From CAVQYV01 sp963718295 [NCBI: uncultured Methylomirabilota bacterium] (GTDB taxonomy: Bacteria > Methylomirabilota > Methylomirabilia > CAVQYV01): a stretch of DNA of 64,000 bases. The stretch lies in the NCBI GenBank assembly GCA_963718295.1, contig CAVQYV010000001.1, positions 31,695 to 95,694 on the forward strand, given 5' to 3'. Positions 53,903-63,060 of this stretch are shown piece by piece (the first letter of the stretch is position 1; every line of letters starts with the position of its first letter). The notes below the pieces were generated by a model that saw only the letters and a list, made by a program, of their open reading frames with translations, did no database searches and was not told the origin of the DNA. The position numbers and the translations under genes were made by a program.

Positions 53903-53927
53903 CAAGGCGAAATGGCTCTGTTATAAC
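53899..53927 (+). promoter_or_regulatory. Promoter for the HNH gene
   Basis: TTGACA (53899-53904) and TATAAC (53922-53927) are 17 bases apart, a near-consensus sigma-70 promoter. The -35 element overlaps the stop codon of the Ppx/GppA gene. Confidence 0.7.
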
Positions 53928-53968
53928 TCGATGAGTTGCCTATACTGCCTTTAATTCTCGATCCTGCG

Positions 53969-54541
53969 ATGCTTGACAAAATAAAGGTCCTGGTACTGAA
54001 CCAATCCTATGAGCCCTTGCAGGTCTGTACTGCCAAGAGAGCCATCGTCATGCTCTTTCGCGGAAAAGCCCAGAGGGTCGAGGATTCTGATCGGGTCATC
54101 TCCTCTACCTCCCTGGCCGTCGTCCTGCCTTCGGTGATTCGCCTCAATCGCTACATCCATCGCCCCTTGAATTACGCCTTTGCTTTTAACAAGAAGAACA
54201 TCTTGAAACGGGACAATTTCACCTGCCAGTATTGTGGGAGAAACAGCGGGGAGAAGCTGACCATCGACCATGTGCTGCCCAAATCCCTGGGAGGGCGGAC
54301 GATCTGGGAGAATGTCGCCTCCGCCTGTCGGGCCTGCAATCTGAAGAAGGGGAGCAAAACCCTGGCCGAAGCGAGCATGCAGCTGCTTCGTCCGCCTGCC
54401 CGCCCTCTATCCCCACTTCACCTTACCCTGGCTGCATTTTCGATTCAGGCGGCAAAGGAATGGCAGAAATACCTCGTGTTCACCTCCTCCTCTACTCACC
54501 AATCCATTGCAGGAGGCCATACCCATGAAGATCAACGCTAA
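53969..54541 (+). CDS. HNH endonuclease (190 aa)
   Basis: The family pattern includes VLVLNQSYEPLQV at the N-terminus and the HNH core CQYCGRN...DHVLPKSLGG...CRACNLKKG (about residues 88-130), with CxxC pairs for zinc. This RecF/McrA-unlike solo HNH group is widespread in bacteria, and its role (repair, restriction or mobile element defence) is not fixed. The promoter at 53899 reads into it. Its 3' end overlaps the LysM gene start by 17 bases. Confidence 0.88.
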   Translation: MLDKIKVLVLNQSYEPLQVCTAKRAIVMLFRGKAQRVEDSDRVISSTSLAVVLPSVIRLNRYIHRPLNYAFAFNKKNILKRDNFTCQYCGRNSGEKLTIDHVLPKSLGGRTIWENVASACRACNLKKGSKTLAEASMQLLRPPARPLSPLHLTLAAFSIQAAKEWQKYLVFTSSSTHQSIAGGHTHEDQR

Positions 54542-55024
54542 GAAGCAGCAGGAATCTACCTTCCTATCCTTTCTCGGTTGGGCCGCATGGTTCACAGCAA
54601 TTGTGGCCGGATGGGGGCTGCTCGCGGCCTTACTGCCTATAGATCAGGCGATCGCCGCCCAGCACCAGCGTCCCTCCAGCTCTCCTCCCCCATCCAGGTC
54701 GGGCACCTGGTGAAGCCGGGAGAGCACCTCCATCTTCTGGCGGCTTACTACTACGGGGATGCCCGCCAGTGGAAGAGGATCTATGAGGCCAATCGCTATC
54801 AGATCAAAAACCCCAACCGGATCTCTCCCAATCAGATCATTCGCGTCAATCTGCTGGCTGGCTGGAGCCCCCCGATGTCATTCTCTGCCTGGAAGGAACA
54901 GGTGGGGCACGCTCCTTTGCCCAAACAGCCCTCCACTCTGCCAGCCAAGAAACACAAACATCCAGCCAAGGCAGCCAAGCCCAAGGAAGAGAAAGCCCCC
55001 GGCGAGCCCAGCGGAACGCATTAG
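54525..55024 (+). pseudogene. LysM-domain envelope protein, frameshifted
   Basis: The first frame gives a signal/anchor (FLSFLGWAAWFTAIVAGWG) and a linker ending in PSSSPPPSRSGTW, then a stop at 54713. The LysM domain (VKPGEHLHLLAAYYYGDARQ, WKRIYEANR, ISPNQIIRV) and a Lys/Pro-rich tail continue in another frame to 55024. One base missing between about 54670 and 54695 (a run of five C near 54688) rejoins them. If the break is real the gene is dead; if it is an assembly error this is a peptidoglycan-binding protein coupled to the HNH gene. GCAGGAGG precedes the ATG. Confidence 0.75.
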
Positions 55025-55114
55025 GCGGGTAGCCCCCTTTGTGGGTCTCAACCCCGATCTCAAATCTCCCACAGACTCTCCTTCTCTCGTCGATGTCACC
55101 TGCCGAGCTGATGG

Positions 55115-57142
<2,028 letters not shown>

Positions 57143-57210
57143 GCTCCCACCACTGCCCTTGGTCTTTTTGCTTCTTCCCGCCTCTGTGTGCTGCCTCGCG
57201 CGCAGAAAAA

Positions 57211-57243
57211 CAACCCAGGGTCATCTCTGGCCCTGCCTTCCCC
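57211..57243 (+). terminator. Terminator-family hairpin after uvrB
   Basis: CAGGG and CCCTG flank TCATCTCTGG and are followed by CCTTCCCC. The sequence is closely related to the hairpins at 59776, 61578 and 63870, each lying just 3' of a gene in the corresponding orientation (here 69 bases after the uvrB stop). Confidence 0.5.
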
Positions 57244-57352
57244 ACAATTACACCTCGTGCCATAACGTCTCTATTGGAGTCAAATCATTTGCCATAAAGC
57301 TGCTTCGTGCCGTGATTACCTATATCTAAGGAGGTTGTCCAGGGAAAACAGT

Positions 57353-57452
57353 AAAACAGGGACACATCCCATTTTCCTCAAGGCCCGAAGGCCCCGGGGG
57401 GGGAAACTCAGGATGGGGACCGAATACGAAAAATGGGATGTGTCCCTGTTTT
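57353..57452. repeat. 100-bp element with perfect 23-bp terminal inverted repeats
   Basis: The left arm (57353-57375; starts AAAACAGGGACACATCCC) is repeated exactly, inverted, at 57430-57452. The 54-base interior is rich in GGCC and a G8 tract. A diverged relative with recognisable CATCCCATTTTCTTCAAGGCC lies at 60879-60960. It contains no gene and looks like a MITE or REP-type element mobilised by an outside transposase. Confidence 0.7.
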
Positions 57453-57519
57453 AAGGGAGGGCGAAGCCGGCCCGCTCCGTTGACAGGGCCCGGTTTTGAT
57501 GTTACCTTCACAAATAACA

Positions 57520-58668
57520 ATGATAACAACAAAGGTCTCTTTGATACGAACCAAGCTATCGCCGCAGGTGGCGACCATCGTGGAACACCTGCACCACAGT
57601 CTTGAGCTGCTGGGAGGTGTCGGTGCCTTTGCCCAGAAAGGGGCAAGGGTCATGCTGAAGCCGAACATCGGGACCATCACCTCCCCAGCAGAGGCGAGAA
57701 ATACCGACCCGAGGGTGATCGAGGCGGTGATCCTCCTTCTGCGAGAATTCGGGATCACGGATATCCTCATTGCCGAGTCCTCCATCGTCGGTGTCGATAC
57801 CCGCGCCGCTTTTGCGGCGATGGGATTGGAACGGATCGCCAGGCAGTACAACGTGGAATTGTGCGATCTGAACCGGGAGCCCTTCGTTACCAAGGAGGTT
57901 CCGAATCCGCTCCTCCTATCCTCCATATCCATCAGCGAGCGCCTCGAGAGTATCGATACCCTCGTCAACCTGCCCAAGCTCAAGACGATCTCCGCGCTTC
58001 CGGTGAGCTTTGGGCTGAAAAACCTGAAAGGCTTGATCCCCGAGGCGGAAAAGAAGCGCTTTCACCATCTGGGACTTGCGAAGGCCCTGGTGGATCTCGG
58101 GAAGGTGGTTGCTCCTTCCCTCACCATCCTCGATGGCATTATCGCCAGCGAGCTCTATGAGCCACGAGAGGCAAACCTGATCGTGGCGGGGGGCGATGTC
58201 CTCGCTGTGGATGCGGTTGCCTCGGCCGCCATAGGGTTGCCTCCGGATCGGATCGAGTACCTACGTCTGGCGCAGAAAGCGGGAATAGGAACCATCGATC
58301 TGAAGCGGATCGAGATCTGCGGGGATTCGCTCGCCGAGGTGCAGGTACCTCTACAGACGGCTCCGACGGCAAGCAAGGCGTTTGCCGCGCTCTTCCCCGA
58401 GGTAACCATCATCGACGGCAATGCCTGCTCTGGCTGCTCGGGAAGCCTATACTTGAGTCTCAAGACAGCCAAGGCGGAGGGGTTATTGGACCGGATCCCC
58501 GATTTGAAACTGGTCGTAGGAGCGGGGGTCGCAGAAATACCTCAGGGAGGGCGTGTCCTCTGTTTGGGCAACTGTACGAAGCCATCGTCGTCGGCACATC
58601 GCCTCCCGGGCTGTCCGTTCATTTCAATCGAATTCTGCGATCTCCTGAGGACGGCATTCTTGAGCTGA
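57520..58668 (+). CDS. DUF362-domain protein (382 aa)
   Basis: The family start (TKVSLIRTK, then a LLGGVGAFAQKGARVMLKPN stretch) is clear. The middle has NLPKLKTIS, SFGLKNLKGLI and AVDAVASAAIGL, as in DUF362 proteins of anaerobes; a CSGCSG cluster follows near residue 305. Some members carry iron-sulfur clusters and appear beside tungsten or amide enzymes, but activity is unknown. ATG at 57520 is chosen over 57499 because it matches the family start and lies just after a candidate promoter. No ribosome site is evident, so translation may be leaderless. Confidence 0.78.
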   Translation: MITTKVSLIRTKLSPQVATIVEHLHHSLELLGGVGAFAQKGARVMLKPNIGTITSPAEARNTDPRVIEAVILLLREFGITDILIAESSIVGVDTRAAFAAMGLERIARQYNVELCDLNREPFVTKEVPNPLLLSSISISERLESIDTLVNLPKLKTISALPVSFGLKNLKGLIPEAEKKRFHHLGLAKALVDLGKVVAPSLTILDGIIASELYEPREANLIVAGGDVLAVDAVASAAIGLPPDRIEYLRLAQKAGIGTIDLKRIEICGDSLAEVQVPLQTAPTASKAFAALFPEVTIIDGNACSGCSGSLYLSLKTAKAEGLLDRIPDLKLVVGAGVAEIPQGGRVLCLGNCTKPSSSAHRLPGCPFISIEFCDLLRTAFLS

Positions 58669-58744
58669 AGGGGCGGACGCATGGGCAGGCCCAACAGGAG
58701 CTTCTGACGACCTTCCCCTCAGGAACTTAAGGAGTTGATTATTC

Positions 58745-59083
58745 ATGCATAGGGTTGAAACAACGATTATCGTAGCCGACGTTCAGCAGGTCGTGCAGCA
58801 GATCGCCGACCGCTTCCGTCCCCAAATGGTAATCCTGTTTGGCTCCTACGCTCATGGAACACCGACGGCGGACAGCGACCTAGATCTGTTGGTAGTAATG
58901 TCCGATCCGCCACCGTGGCGGCAGACATCTCAGATGACAGCTGATTTGAGAAATCGGTTTCCTATACCGCTTCAGATCCACTTCATGGACACGGAAGCAT
59001 TCGAGGAAAGCAGGGACGTGGTGGGAGGACTTGCATATCCCGCTTACCATTGGGGAAGGGTGTTGTATGACAAGGCCTCGTGA
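58745..59083 (+). CDS. MNT-type nucleotidyltransferase (antitoxin of HEPN/MNT pair, 112 aa)
   Basis: FGSYAHGTPTADSDLDLLVV carries the GS-x10-DxD signature of minimal nucleotidyltransferases. In HEPN/MNT modules this enzyme neutralises the HEPN toxin, in studied cases by adenylylation. It overlaps the HEPN gene by 17 bases. AGGAG lies nine bases before the ATG. Confidence 0.85.
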   Translation: MHRVETTIIVADVQQVVQQIADRFRPQMVILFGSYAHGTPTADSDLDLLVVMSDPPPWRQTSQMTADLRNRFPIPLQIHFMDTEAFEESRDVVGGLAYPAYHWGRVLYDKAS

Positions 59084-59513
59084 GCAGGTCATCTGGGGTT
59101 TCGTGCGAGATTGGCTCAGAAAAGCAGAGGGCGATCTTAATGCCGCTGAACTCCTACTTACAGTGGATCAGGAGGATTACTTTGCAGCGGCCTTTCACGC
59201 TCAACAAGCTGCAGAGAAGTTCCCCAAGGCGCTGTTGGTACGTCACCAAGTCCCGTTTCCGAAAACCCATGACATTGAGCACCTCTTGAGACTGGTCTCT
59301 CCAGCCGAACCTTCGTTGGCGCAAGAGTTACCCTCTGCGCATATCCTGACTCCTTTTGGTGTGGAATTCCGGTATCCAGGAGAACAGACCGCTAAGCTCG
59401 AAGCAGCCCAGGAAGCTTTGGAGGAGGCGAACAGGGTGAAAGAGGCGGTACTCAAATGCCTTAGAGGCTATCTGGGGGAAGGACCTTCGGCAAATCCCGT
59501 TTTTCCAGTGTAG
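59067..59513 (+). CDS. HEPN-domain protein (toxin partner, 148 aa)
   Basis: The helical domain has DWLRKAEGDLNAAELLL at the start, FHAQQAAEKFPKALLV in the middle and the KTHDIEHLL stretch typical of the small HEPN family. A canonical Rx4-6H ribonuclease motif is not obvious in the usual place (RHQVPFPKTHD has the R and H further apart), so activity may be altered. The start overlaps the MNT gene, the common module order. Confidence 0.82.
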   Translation: MTRPREQVIWGFVRDWLRKAEGDLNAAELLLTVDQEDYFAAAFHAQQAAEKFPKALLVRHQVPFPKTHDIEHLLRLVSPAEPSLAQELPSAHILTPFGVEFRYPGEQTAKLEAAQEALEEANRVKEAVLKCLRGYLGEGPSANPVFPV

Positions 59514-59903
59514 GATCGATGTTGATGATCCCTCATTTCCCGATCCGCAGGCCCTTGGTCATGCCCACGGGCACGGAAGGCGGAAAATCAGAGGCGCCAG
59601 TGAGATCTCTACAGCCAGATCCCGGTGCCTCTTATGCGTAGAACAGGAACGTTGGGGCGGGGGAGTTACCGGAGAGAAGAAGGGCTTGGGGTGGAGTCGG
59701 TTTTCGGCGCGGGGACGGATTCAGAGAGGACCTTGTTCGGAAGCCATCCTCGATTTTCTACCAGATGCAGATGAAGGAAGAGAGGCAGGGCCATTACTGA
59801 ACCCTGCCTTTTTCTGATGAAGCGCCTGAAAAACCGCTGGGGCTGACGTCAACATGAGCAGCCCGCGATTCACGCACCACCCCAGGGAAATGCAGGCTCT
59901 ATC
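59514..59903. other. Intergenic region between HEPN and first calycin-like gene
   Basis: Apart from the terminator hairpin at 59776-59812 I see no gene, promoter or repeat that I can name. The first 250 bases are GC-rich and free of protein-like ORFs. Confidence 0.5.
59776..59812 (-). terminator. Intrinsic terminator (family hairpin), 3' of the gene at 59904
   Basis: AGGCAGGG (59784-59791) and CCCTGCCT (59803-59810) are exact inverted copies, with TTTTT on the plus side and CTCTTCC on the minus side. It can stop transcripts in both directions. It begins 90 bases after the stop of the secreted-protein gene. Confidence 0.7.
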
Positions 59904-60410
59904 CTACTTGGGCCACTCCACGTCCCATTCCGCATCCGAGTAACCGCGATCATCCGCCACGTAGTAGGAAATCCATTTTCCAGTTCCCTGAATCTGTTGC
60001 CATTTGCCTGTTCCTTTGATCAGGCGAGCCGTGCCCTCTCCGGGACGATCTTTATCTACCTTCTTCCCGTCATAGGCAACGCAAATCTTGTCCCCCTCCG
60101 GGTCGGTGTATTCACAATACCCTTGGACAGACCAAGTTCCGGCATTCCGGTTTGAATCCGCCAAAAACGACTCCCGGTACGCCCACCCATCCAGGAACTT
60201 CTTCCCCTGCAAGTTCGTAGAGATTCCCTTTCCCTCGAGGACGGCAAAAACTTGTCCCTCCTCATCTCCCACGGGAACAAACTCAACCTTGACCCGATAG
60301 ATCGCCGTGCGGAACTTCACCTTCTCCCCGGCCACGGCATCGCCGACGACCGTAACCCCCACAAATAACGCGATGACAGCAATAAACGCCATGAGCCTGA
60401 TTGCACGCAT
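59904..60410 (-). CDS. Exported beta-barrel-like protein A (168 aa, calycin-type)
   Basis: The signal peptide (MRAIRLMAFIAVIALFVG ending AVAGE) precedes a beta-rich domain with GTGKWQQIQGTGKWISYYV and FAVLEGKGIST. The G-T-G-K/R-x-x-x-I-x-G-x-G-x-x pattern recalls lipocalin/allene-oxide-cyclase-like barrels. It is a paralog of the protein at 61653 (same signal peptide, GEKVK start, and G-T-G-K/R-WxxIxG core) although the bodies have diverged strongly. A long structured leader precedes it. The ligand is unknown. Confidence 0.7.
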   Translation of the reverse strand: MRAIRLMAFIAVIALFVGVTVVGDAVAGEKVKFRTAIYRVKVEFVPVGDEEGQVFAVLEGKGISTNLQGKKFLDGWAYRESFLADSNRNAGTWSVQGYCEYTDPEGDKICVAYDGKKVDKDRPGEGTARLIKGTGKWQQIQGTGKWISYYVADDRGYSDAEWDVEWPK

Positions 60411-60783
60411 GCTCTCCTCCTGGGGAATTCCATTCCCCTTCCCGTCCATCTGACCATAGACGGGCTTATTCCACGTTCGCCACCTAAAGCCCGAAAGGCT
60501 TTTGCCCCTCGGGCCACCCATCACGCCTTATCCTCCATACCCCACTCCTTCCTGCGAGCTTCCGCTTGCCCGCCTACCGTTTGCTGCCCACTGCGGATGG
60601 GCACGGCAGTCTGCCGCCCCCGCAAATACAAAGAGGCACCTTGGTCTTCCTGGGCAAAGATCCATGAGGTGCCTCCGCATGGCGATTTTTCCTTCCGGCA
60701 CAAAGAAAGGGGGTTGTTGGAAACGGCGAATCCGAGGCGTTTGCCTCACCCGGCTTCAGCGATCACGGAGTCATTTGATTTCT
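60411..60783 (-). ncRNA. Structured 5' leader A (candidate regulatory RNA)
   Basis: Between the candidate promoter and the ATG at 60410 lie about 370 bases homologous to the leader at 62163. In RNA order: an AGGCACC/GGUGCCU hairpin (60675-60633), a GCCCGA...UCGGGC hairpin of 11 bp with an AAAA loop (60514-60489), a CCCGUCUAU/AUGGACGGG hairpin (60464-60441), and GGGGAAU/AUUCCCC (60438-60422) ending just before the AGGAGGAG ribosome site. Comparison with the second copy shows a compensatory G-C to A-U change in the third hairpin. The upstream hairpin followed by U-rich sequence could be a terminator. A ligand cannot be named. Confidence 0.55.
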
Positions 60784-60787
60784 GGGC

Positions 60788-60823
60788 ATATATATACCGT
60801 ACCCCCCCCCCCGCACCTGTCAA
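60788..60823 (-). promoter_or_regulatory. Promoter region with an 11-base C/G tract
   Basis: On the minus strand TTGACA (60823-60818) is followed by a spacer containing 11 G and then TATATA (60796-60791). The spacer is 21 bases, longer than the usual 17, so activity would depend on tract length. The second copy has 10 G. Confidence 0.5.
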
Positions 60824-60878
60824 GGGTTTTTCACGTTGCCGAGTAATAGTCAAGGTTGGATGACAAGCAGGCCGACCA

Positions 60879-60960
60879 GAACACATCCCATTTTCTTCAA
60901 GGCCTTGTGGATGCCCCAGGATGAGGATGGAACAAGAACGAATGAGATCTGTCCGCTTTT
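60879..60960. repeat. Decayed copy of the inverted-repeat element
   Basis: ACACATCCCATTTTCTTCAAGGCC at the left and CAGGATGAGGATGGAACAAG onwards at the right align with the element at 57353. The right arm is degraded (GATCTGTCCGC for GATGTGTCCCTG). The flank CATGATTACCTATGTCTGAG also resembles a flank of the first copy. Positions 60841-60878 and the rest up to 60978 hold nothing else I recognise. Confidence 0.5.
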
Positions 60961-60978
60961 CCCTAACATCTGTCATGA

Positions 60979-61203
60979 TTACCTATGTCTGAGCAGGTCA
61001 TCCACGGTCAGACCAGTGTCTTTGGCGATCTGCCGCAAGAGGATCGGAGAAATATCCCGTCCTCCATGAAATGGCACAGTTGTGCTGCGGCCGTCTGGGT
61101 GACGATACTGCTTGTGAGAGCCCCGTTGTCGAGTCTCCACGAAACCAAGCCTCTCCAGAATGGCCGCTACCTCCCGAGGGCTGAGAACCGGGTATTTTCC
61201 CAT
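60979..61203 (-). CDS. hicA: HicA-type mRNA interferase toxin (74 aa)
   Basis: The small dsRBD-like fold carries the conserved GSHKQYRHPDG segment with the catalytic His, and RDISPILLRQIAKDTGLT towards the end, as in HicA/YcfA toxins. It lies two bases after the hicB stop, so the antitoxin is translated first. Length is typical. Confidence 0.92.
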   Translation of the reverse strand: MGKYPVLSPREVAAILERLGFVETRQRGSHKQYRHPDGRSTTVPFHGGRDISPILLRQIAKDTGLTVDDLLRHR

Positions 61204-61205
61204 TA

Positions 61206-61415
61206 TCAGGCAATCATCACAGTTTGGGTTCCGATGAACTCCGCCTCCAACTTCGGCTCTCCTTCTTCCATCAGCATCTCAATCACCTCGCGGAGGTTTC
61301 TCTGCAACTCATCCAGCGTTTCTGCCTGCGAATGGGCTCCGGGGAAACCTGGCACATAGCCAACATATAATCCTGTGTCTGGGCATTTCTCGACGACTGC
61401 CGTAAAGCTCCTCAT
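61206..61415 (-). CDS. hicB: HicB-type antitoxin (69 aa)
   Basis: FTAVVEKCPDTGLYVGYVPGFPGAHSQAET is the partial RNase H fold of HicB, and DELQRNLREVIEML follows. A C-terminal DNA-binding domain is absent or reduced to FIGTQTVMIA. It precedes hicA. GGAGG lies before the ATG. A palindrome at 61495-61508 may be its operator. Confidence 0.9.
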   Translation of the reverse strand: MRSFTAVVEKCPDTGLYVGYVPGFPGAHSQAETLDELQRNLREVIEMLMEEGEPKLEAEFIGTQTVMIA

Positions 61416-61494
61416 GTCTTCCTCCGTTCAAGCCTCCTGTTTGCTCCCGGTAATTCGCCCCCGGTAATCTCCTCATGCGCACAGAGCCAACCGC

Positions 61495-61508
61495 GCTATT
61501 AGTATAGC
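61495..61508 (-). promoter_or_regulatory. Palindrome over the -10 region upstream of hicBA
   Basis: GCTAT and ATAGC flank four bases and enclose TATACT on the minus strand, a possible -10 element. A palindrome overlapping the promoter fits autoregulation by the antitoxin complex. No strong -35 element is seen. Confidence 0.4.
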
Positions 61509-61577
61509 AACTTTTCCATGGTTCTTCATTGCTTTTTTCAGGTTGGGTACCTCGCAGGAGGCATTCCTGGTTCTGGA

Positions 61578-61618
61578 CAAAGGAGAGGCAGGGCCATTTC
61601 GTTTCGACCCTGCCTCTG
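61578..61618 (-). terminator. Intrinsic terminator (family hairpin), 3' of the gene at 61653
   Basis: GAGGCAGGG (61585-61593) and CCCTGCCTC (61608-61616) form a 9-bp stem; on the minus strand TCCTTTGTCC follows. It lies 36 bases after the stop codon of the second barrel-like protein. Confidence 0.65.
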
Positions 61619-61652
61619 TTGTACGGTCATGGAGGGAAATTGTCAGAGGGGT

Positions 61653-62162
61653 CTATTTCTTGGGCAACTCCACCTCGCCTTCCCAATCTGCATACCAGCG
61701 GTCTCCTAAGACGTGGCTGGAATAGGTGCCTTTACCCTTTATACCTTTATACCTCCCAGTTCCCAGGTAGAATTCCCAGGTTCCATGCAACATTCCCTCA
61801 GAGGCATGGGTGAATTCCCATTGGTTGTAGATTTTGTCCCCATCCCGGCAGATGATCTCATTATAGCCATGCATCCCCTTGCGCTCGCCGGCTTGGGGAT
61901 TCAACAAATCCACCACCCCTACCTCATTGTAGGCAGCTCCATCTAGAAAGCCAGGCCCGGAGATGACTGTATGCACTCCTTTTCCCTCCCAGAACCCCAT
62001 CACATGGCCTTCCCGGTCGGCTACCTTGGCCGATTGCCAGTTAGTCATATAGGCCACACCGCGGGCTTTCACCTTCTCCCCGGCCAGGGAATCGCCCACG
62101 ACTGCAATACCCACAAATAACGCGATGACGGCAATACACGCAAGGACTCTGAACGCACGCAT
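61653..62162 (-). CDS. Exported beta-barrel-like protein B (169 aa, calycin-type)
   Basis: The signal peptide (MRAFRVLACIAVIALFVG ending SLAGE) nearly copies that of the gene at 59904. The mature part has GTGRYKGIKGKGTYSSHVL, GFWEGKGVH and HASEGMLHGTWEFYLG, a lipocalin/calycin-like barrel pattern. It is a paralog with a homologous leader; their coding parts differ much more than their upstream regions. The hicBA module lies between the two paralogs. Ligand and role are unknown. Confidence 0.7.
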   Translation of the reverse strand: MRAFRVLACIAVIALFVGIAVVGDSLAGEKVKARGVAYMTNWQSAKVADREGHVMGFWEGKGVHTVISGPGFLDGAAYNEVGVVDLLNPQAGERKGMHGYNEIICRDGDKIYNQWEFTHASEGMLHGTWEFYLGTGRYKGIKGKGTYSSHVLGDRWYADWEGEVELPKK

Positions 62163-62523
62163 GATCTCCTCCTGGGGAATTCCATTCCCCTCCCCATCCA
62201 TCCGAGGATGGATGGGGTTGCTTCCCGTTCGCCACCTTCAGCCCAAAGAGCTTTCGTCTCCCGGGCCACCCATCACGGTTTTCCCTCCATACCCTCTCCT
62301 TTCTGCGGGCTTGCCCCGGACCTCCTGTCCTCTGCGGCCCACTGCCAACGGACACGGCCCCGCAAATAGAAAAAGGCACCTTGGTCTTCCTGGGTGGAAA
62401 TCCATAAGGTGCCTCCGCATGGCGATTTTTCCCTCCGGCACAAAGAAAGGGGGTTGTTGGAAACGGCGAATCCGAGGCGTTTGCCTCACCCGGCTTCAGC
62501 GATCACGGAGTCATTTGATTTCT
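62163..62523 (-). ncRNA. Structured 5' leader B (candidate regulatory RNA)
   Basis: This is the second copy of the roughly 360-base leader. Hairpins in RNA order: AGGCACCUU/AAGGUGCCU followed by UUUUUC (62414-62374; terminator-like), GCCC...GGGC (26 bases, weaker pairing than in copy A), CCCCAUCCAUC/GAUGGAUGGGG with a CUCG loop (62217-62192), and GGGGAAU/AUUCCCC (62190-62174) next to the AGGAGG ribosome site. Conserved single-stranded boxes include GGUGGCGAACG and GAUGGGUGGCCC. A short ORF starting MRRHLMD also runs through the upstream part of both copies, so leader-peptide control is an alternative. Confidence 0.55.
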
Positions 62524-62568
62524 GGGCATATATATACCGTACCCCCCCCCCGCACCTGTCAAGGGTTT
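62401..62568 (-). repeat. Upstream block nearly identical to 60661-60829
   Basis: About 168 bases match the other copy with two substitutions and one base of tract length difference. The identity includes the promoter and first third of the leader and ends abruptly after the AAGGGTTTTT stretch. It is much higher than identity between the genes themselves. Confidence 0.85.
62528..62562 (-). promoter_or_regulatory. Promoter region with a 10-base C/G tract
   Basis: TTGACA (62562-62557) and TATATA (62536-62531) on the minus strand flank a spacer of 20 bases holding 10 G, one shorter than in the other copy. Confidence 0.5.
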
Positions 62569-62838
62569 TTTGCGCTCTTCTGGGAGGAGAGACCTCTCAA
62601 CCTGGACTGGAGCCGCGGGACCTTCCATGGAATAGGCGACAGTTAGAGGAGAAAGGAGGAAGAAGAGGAAGAAAACTGGGAGTGGAGGCGAGCGTTCGGA
62701 TGAAGGGCAGGGTCTTCGAGCAAAGGGACTGGGGAGCTATGAGCAGAACGCCGACCTATGGTGATGCATCAGGAGATCATGACGGGGTATCGCCTCCGAC
62801 GAGGGTGATGCCTGATCCTCAGCTGCGCCATAGGGAGC
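62569..62838. other. Intergenic region upstream of leader B
   Basis: No protein-like ORF, promoter or repeat that I can name. A purine-rich stretch lies at about 62650-62690. Confidence 0.4.
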
Positions 62839-63057
62839 TTACGGTACGGAAATGGCCATATATTCGGAGAGCGCCTGAGGCTCGGGCACCGGCAGTTCGT
62901 CTTCGACAAGCCCTTGGACGTGCATTGCCATGGCTTGGTGCATGTTGTGTTCCACTTCTTGAATGGTCTCCCCTGTGGCCACACACCCCGGCAAATCAGG
63001 TGCGTATGCGGAGTAGTTTTCATTCGCCTTTTCGATAATGACCAGGAATCGGTACAT
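62839..63057 (-). CDS. hicB: HicB-type antitoxin, second module (72 aa)
   Basis: FLVIIEKANENYSAYAPDLPGCVATGET is the partial RNase H fold of HicB-family antitoxins, and IQEVEHNMHQAMAMHVQGL follows. The gene lies three bases downstream of its hicA partner; the toxin comes first, unlike in the module at 60979-61415. Confidence 0.9.
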   Translation of the reverse strand: MYRFLVIIEKANENYSAYAPDLPGCVATGETIQEVEHNMHQAMAMHVQGLVEDELPVPEPQALSEYMAISVP

Positions 63058-63060
63058 TTT

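Larger units (their letters stand above)
57143..57519. other. Intergenic region between uvrB and the DUF362 gene (two repeat elements)
   Basis: No ORF with protein-like character is present. The left half carries a member of the terminator hairpin family (57211-57243). The right half carries the 100-bp inverted-repeat element (57353-57452). A promoter-like TTGACA (57480-57485) with TACCTT (57503-57508) at 17-bp spacing leads to the ATG at 57520. Confidence 0.6.

Noticed and set aside
60611-60829. c-di-GMP or cGAMP (GEMM) riboswitch in the leaders because of GGCAAACGCC
   Set aside because: The required GGGACGCAAAGC core and receptor tetraloop are missing.
60528-62489. A short minus-strand ORF (start MRRHLMD, both copies) through the leaders
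   Set aside because: Its codons overlap the conserved hairpins and its two copies diverge quickly downstream. It is kept only as an alternative leader-peptide idea, not a gene call.
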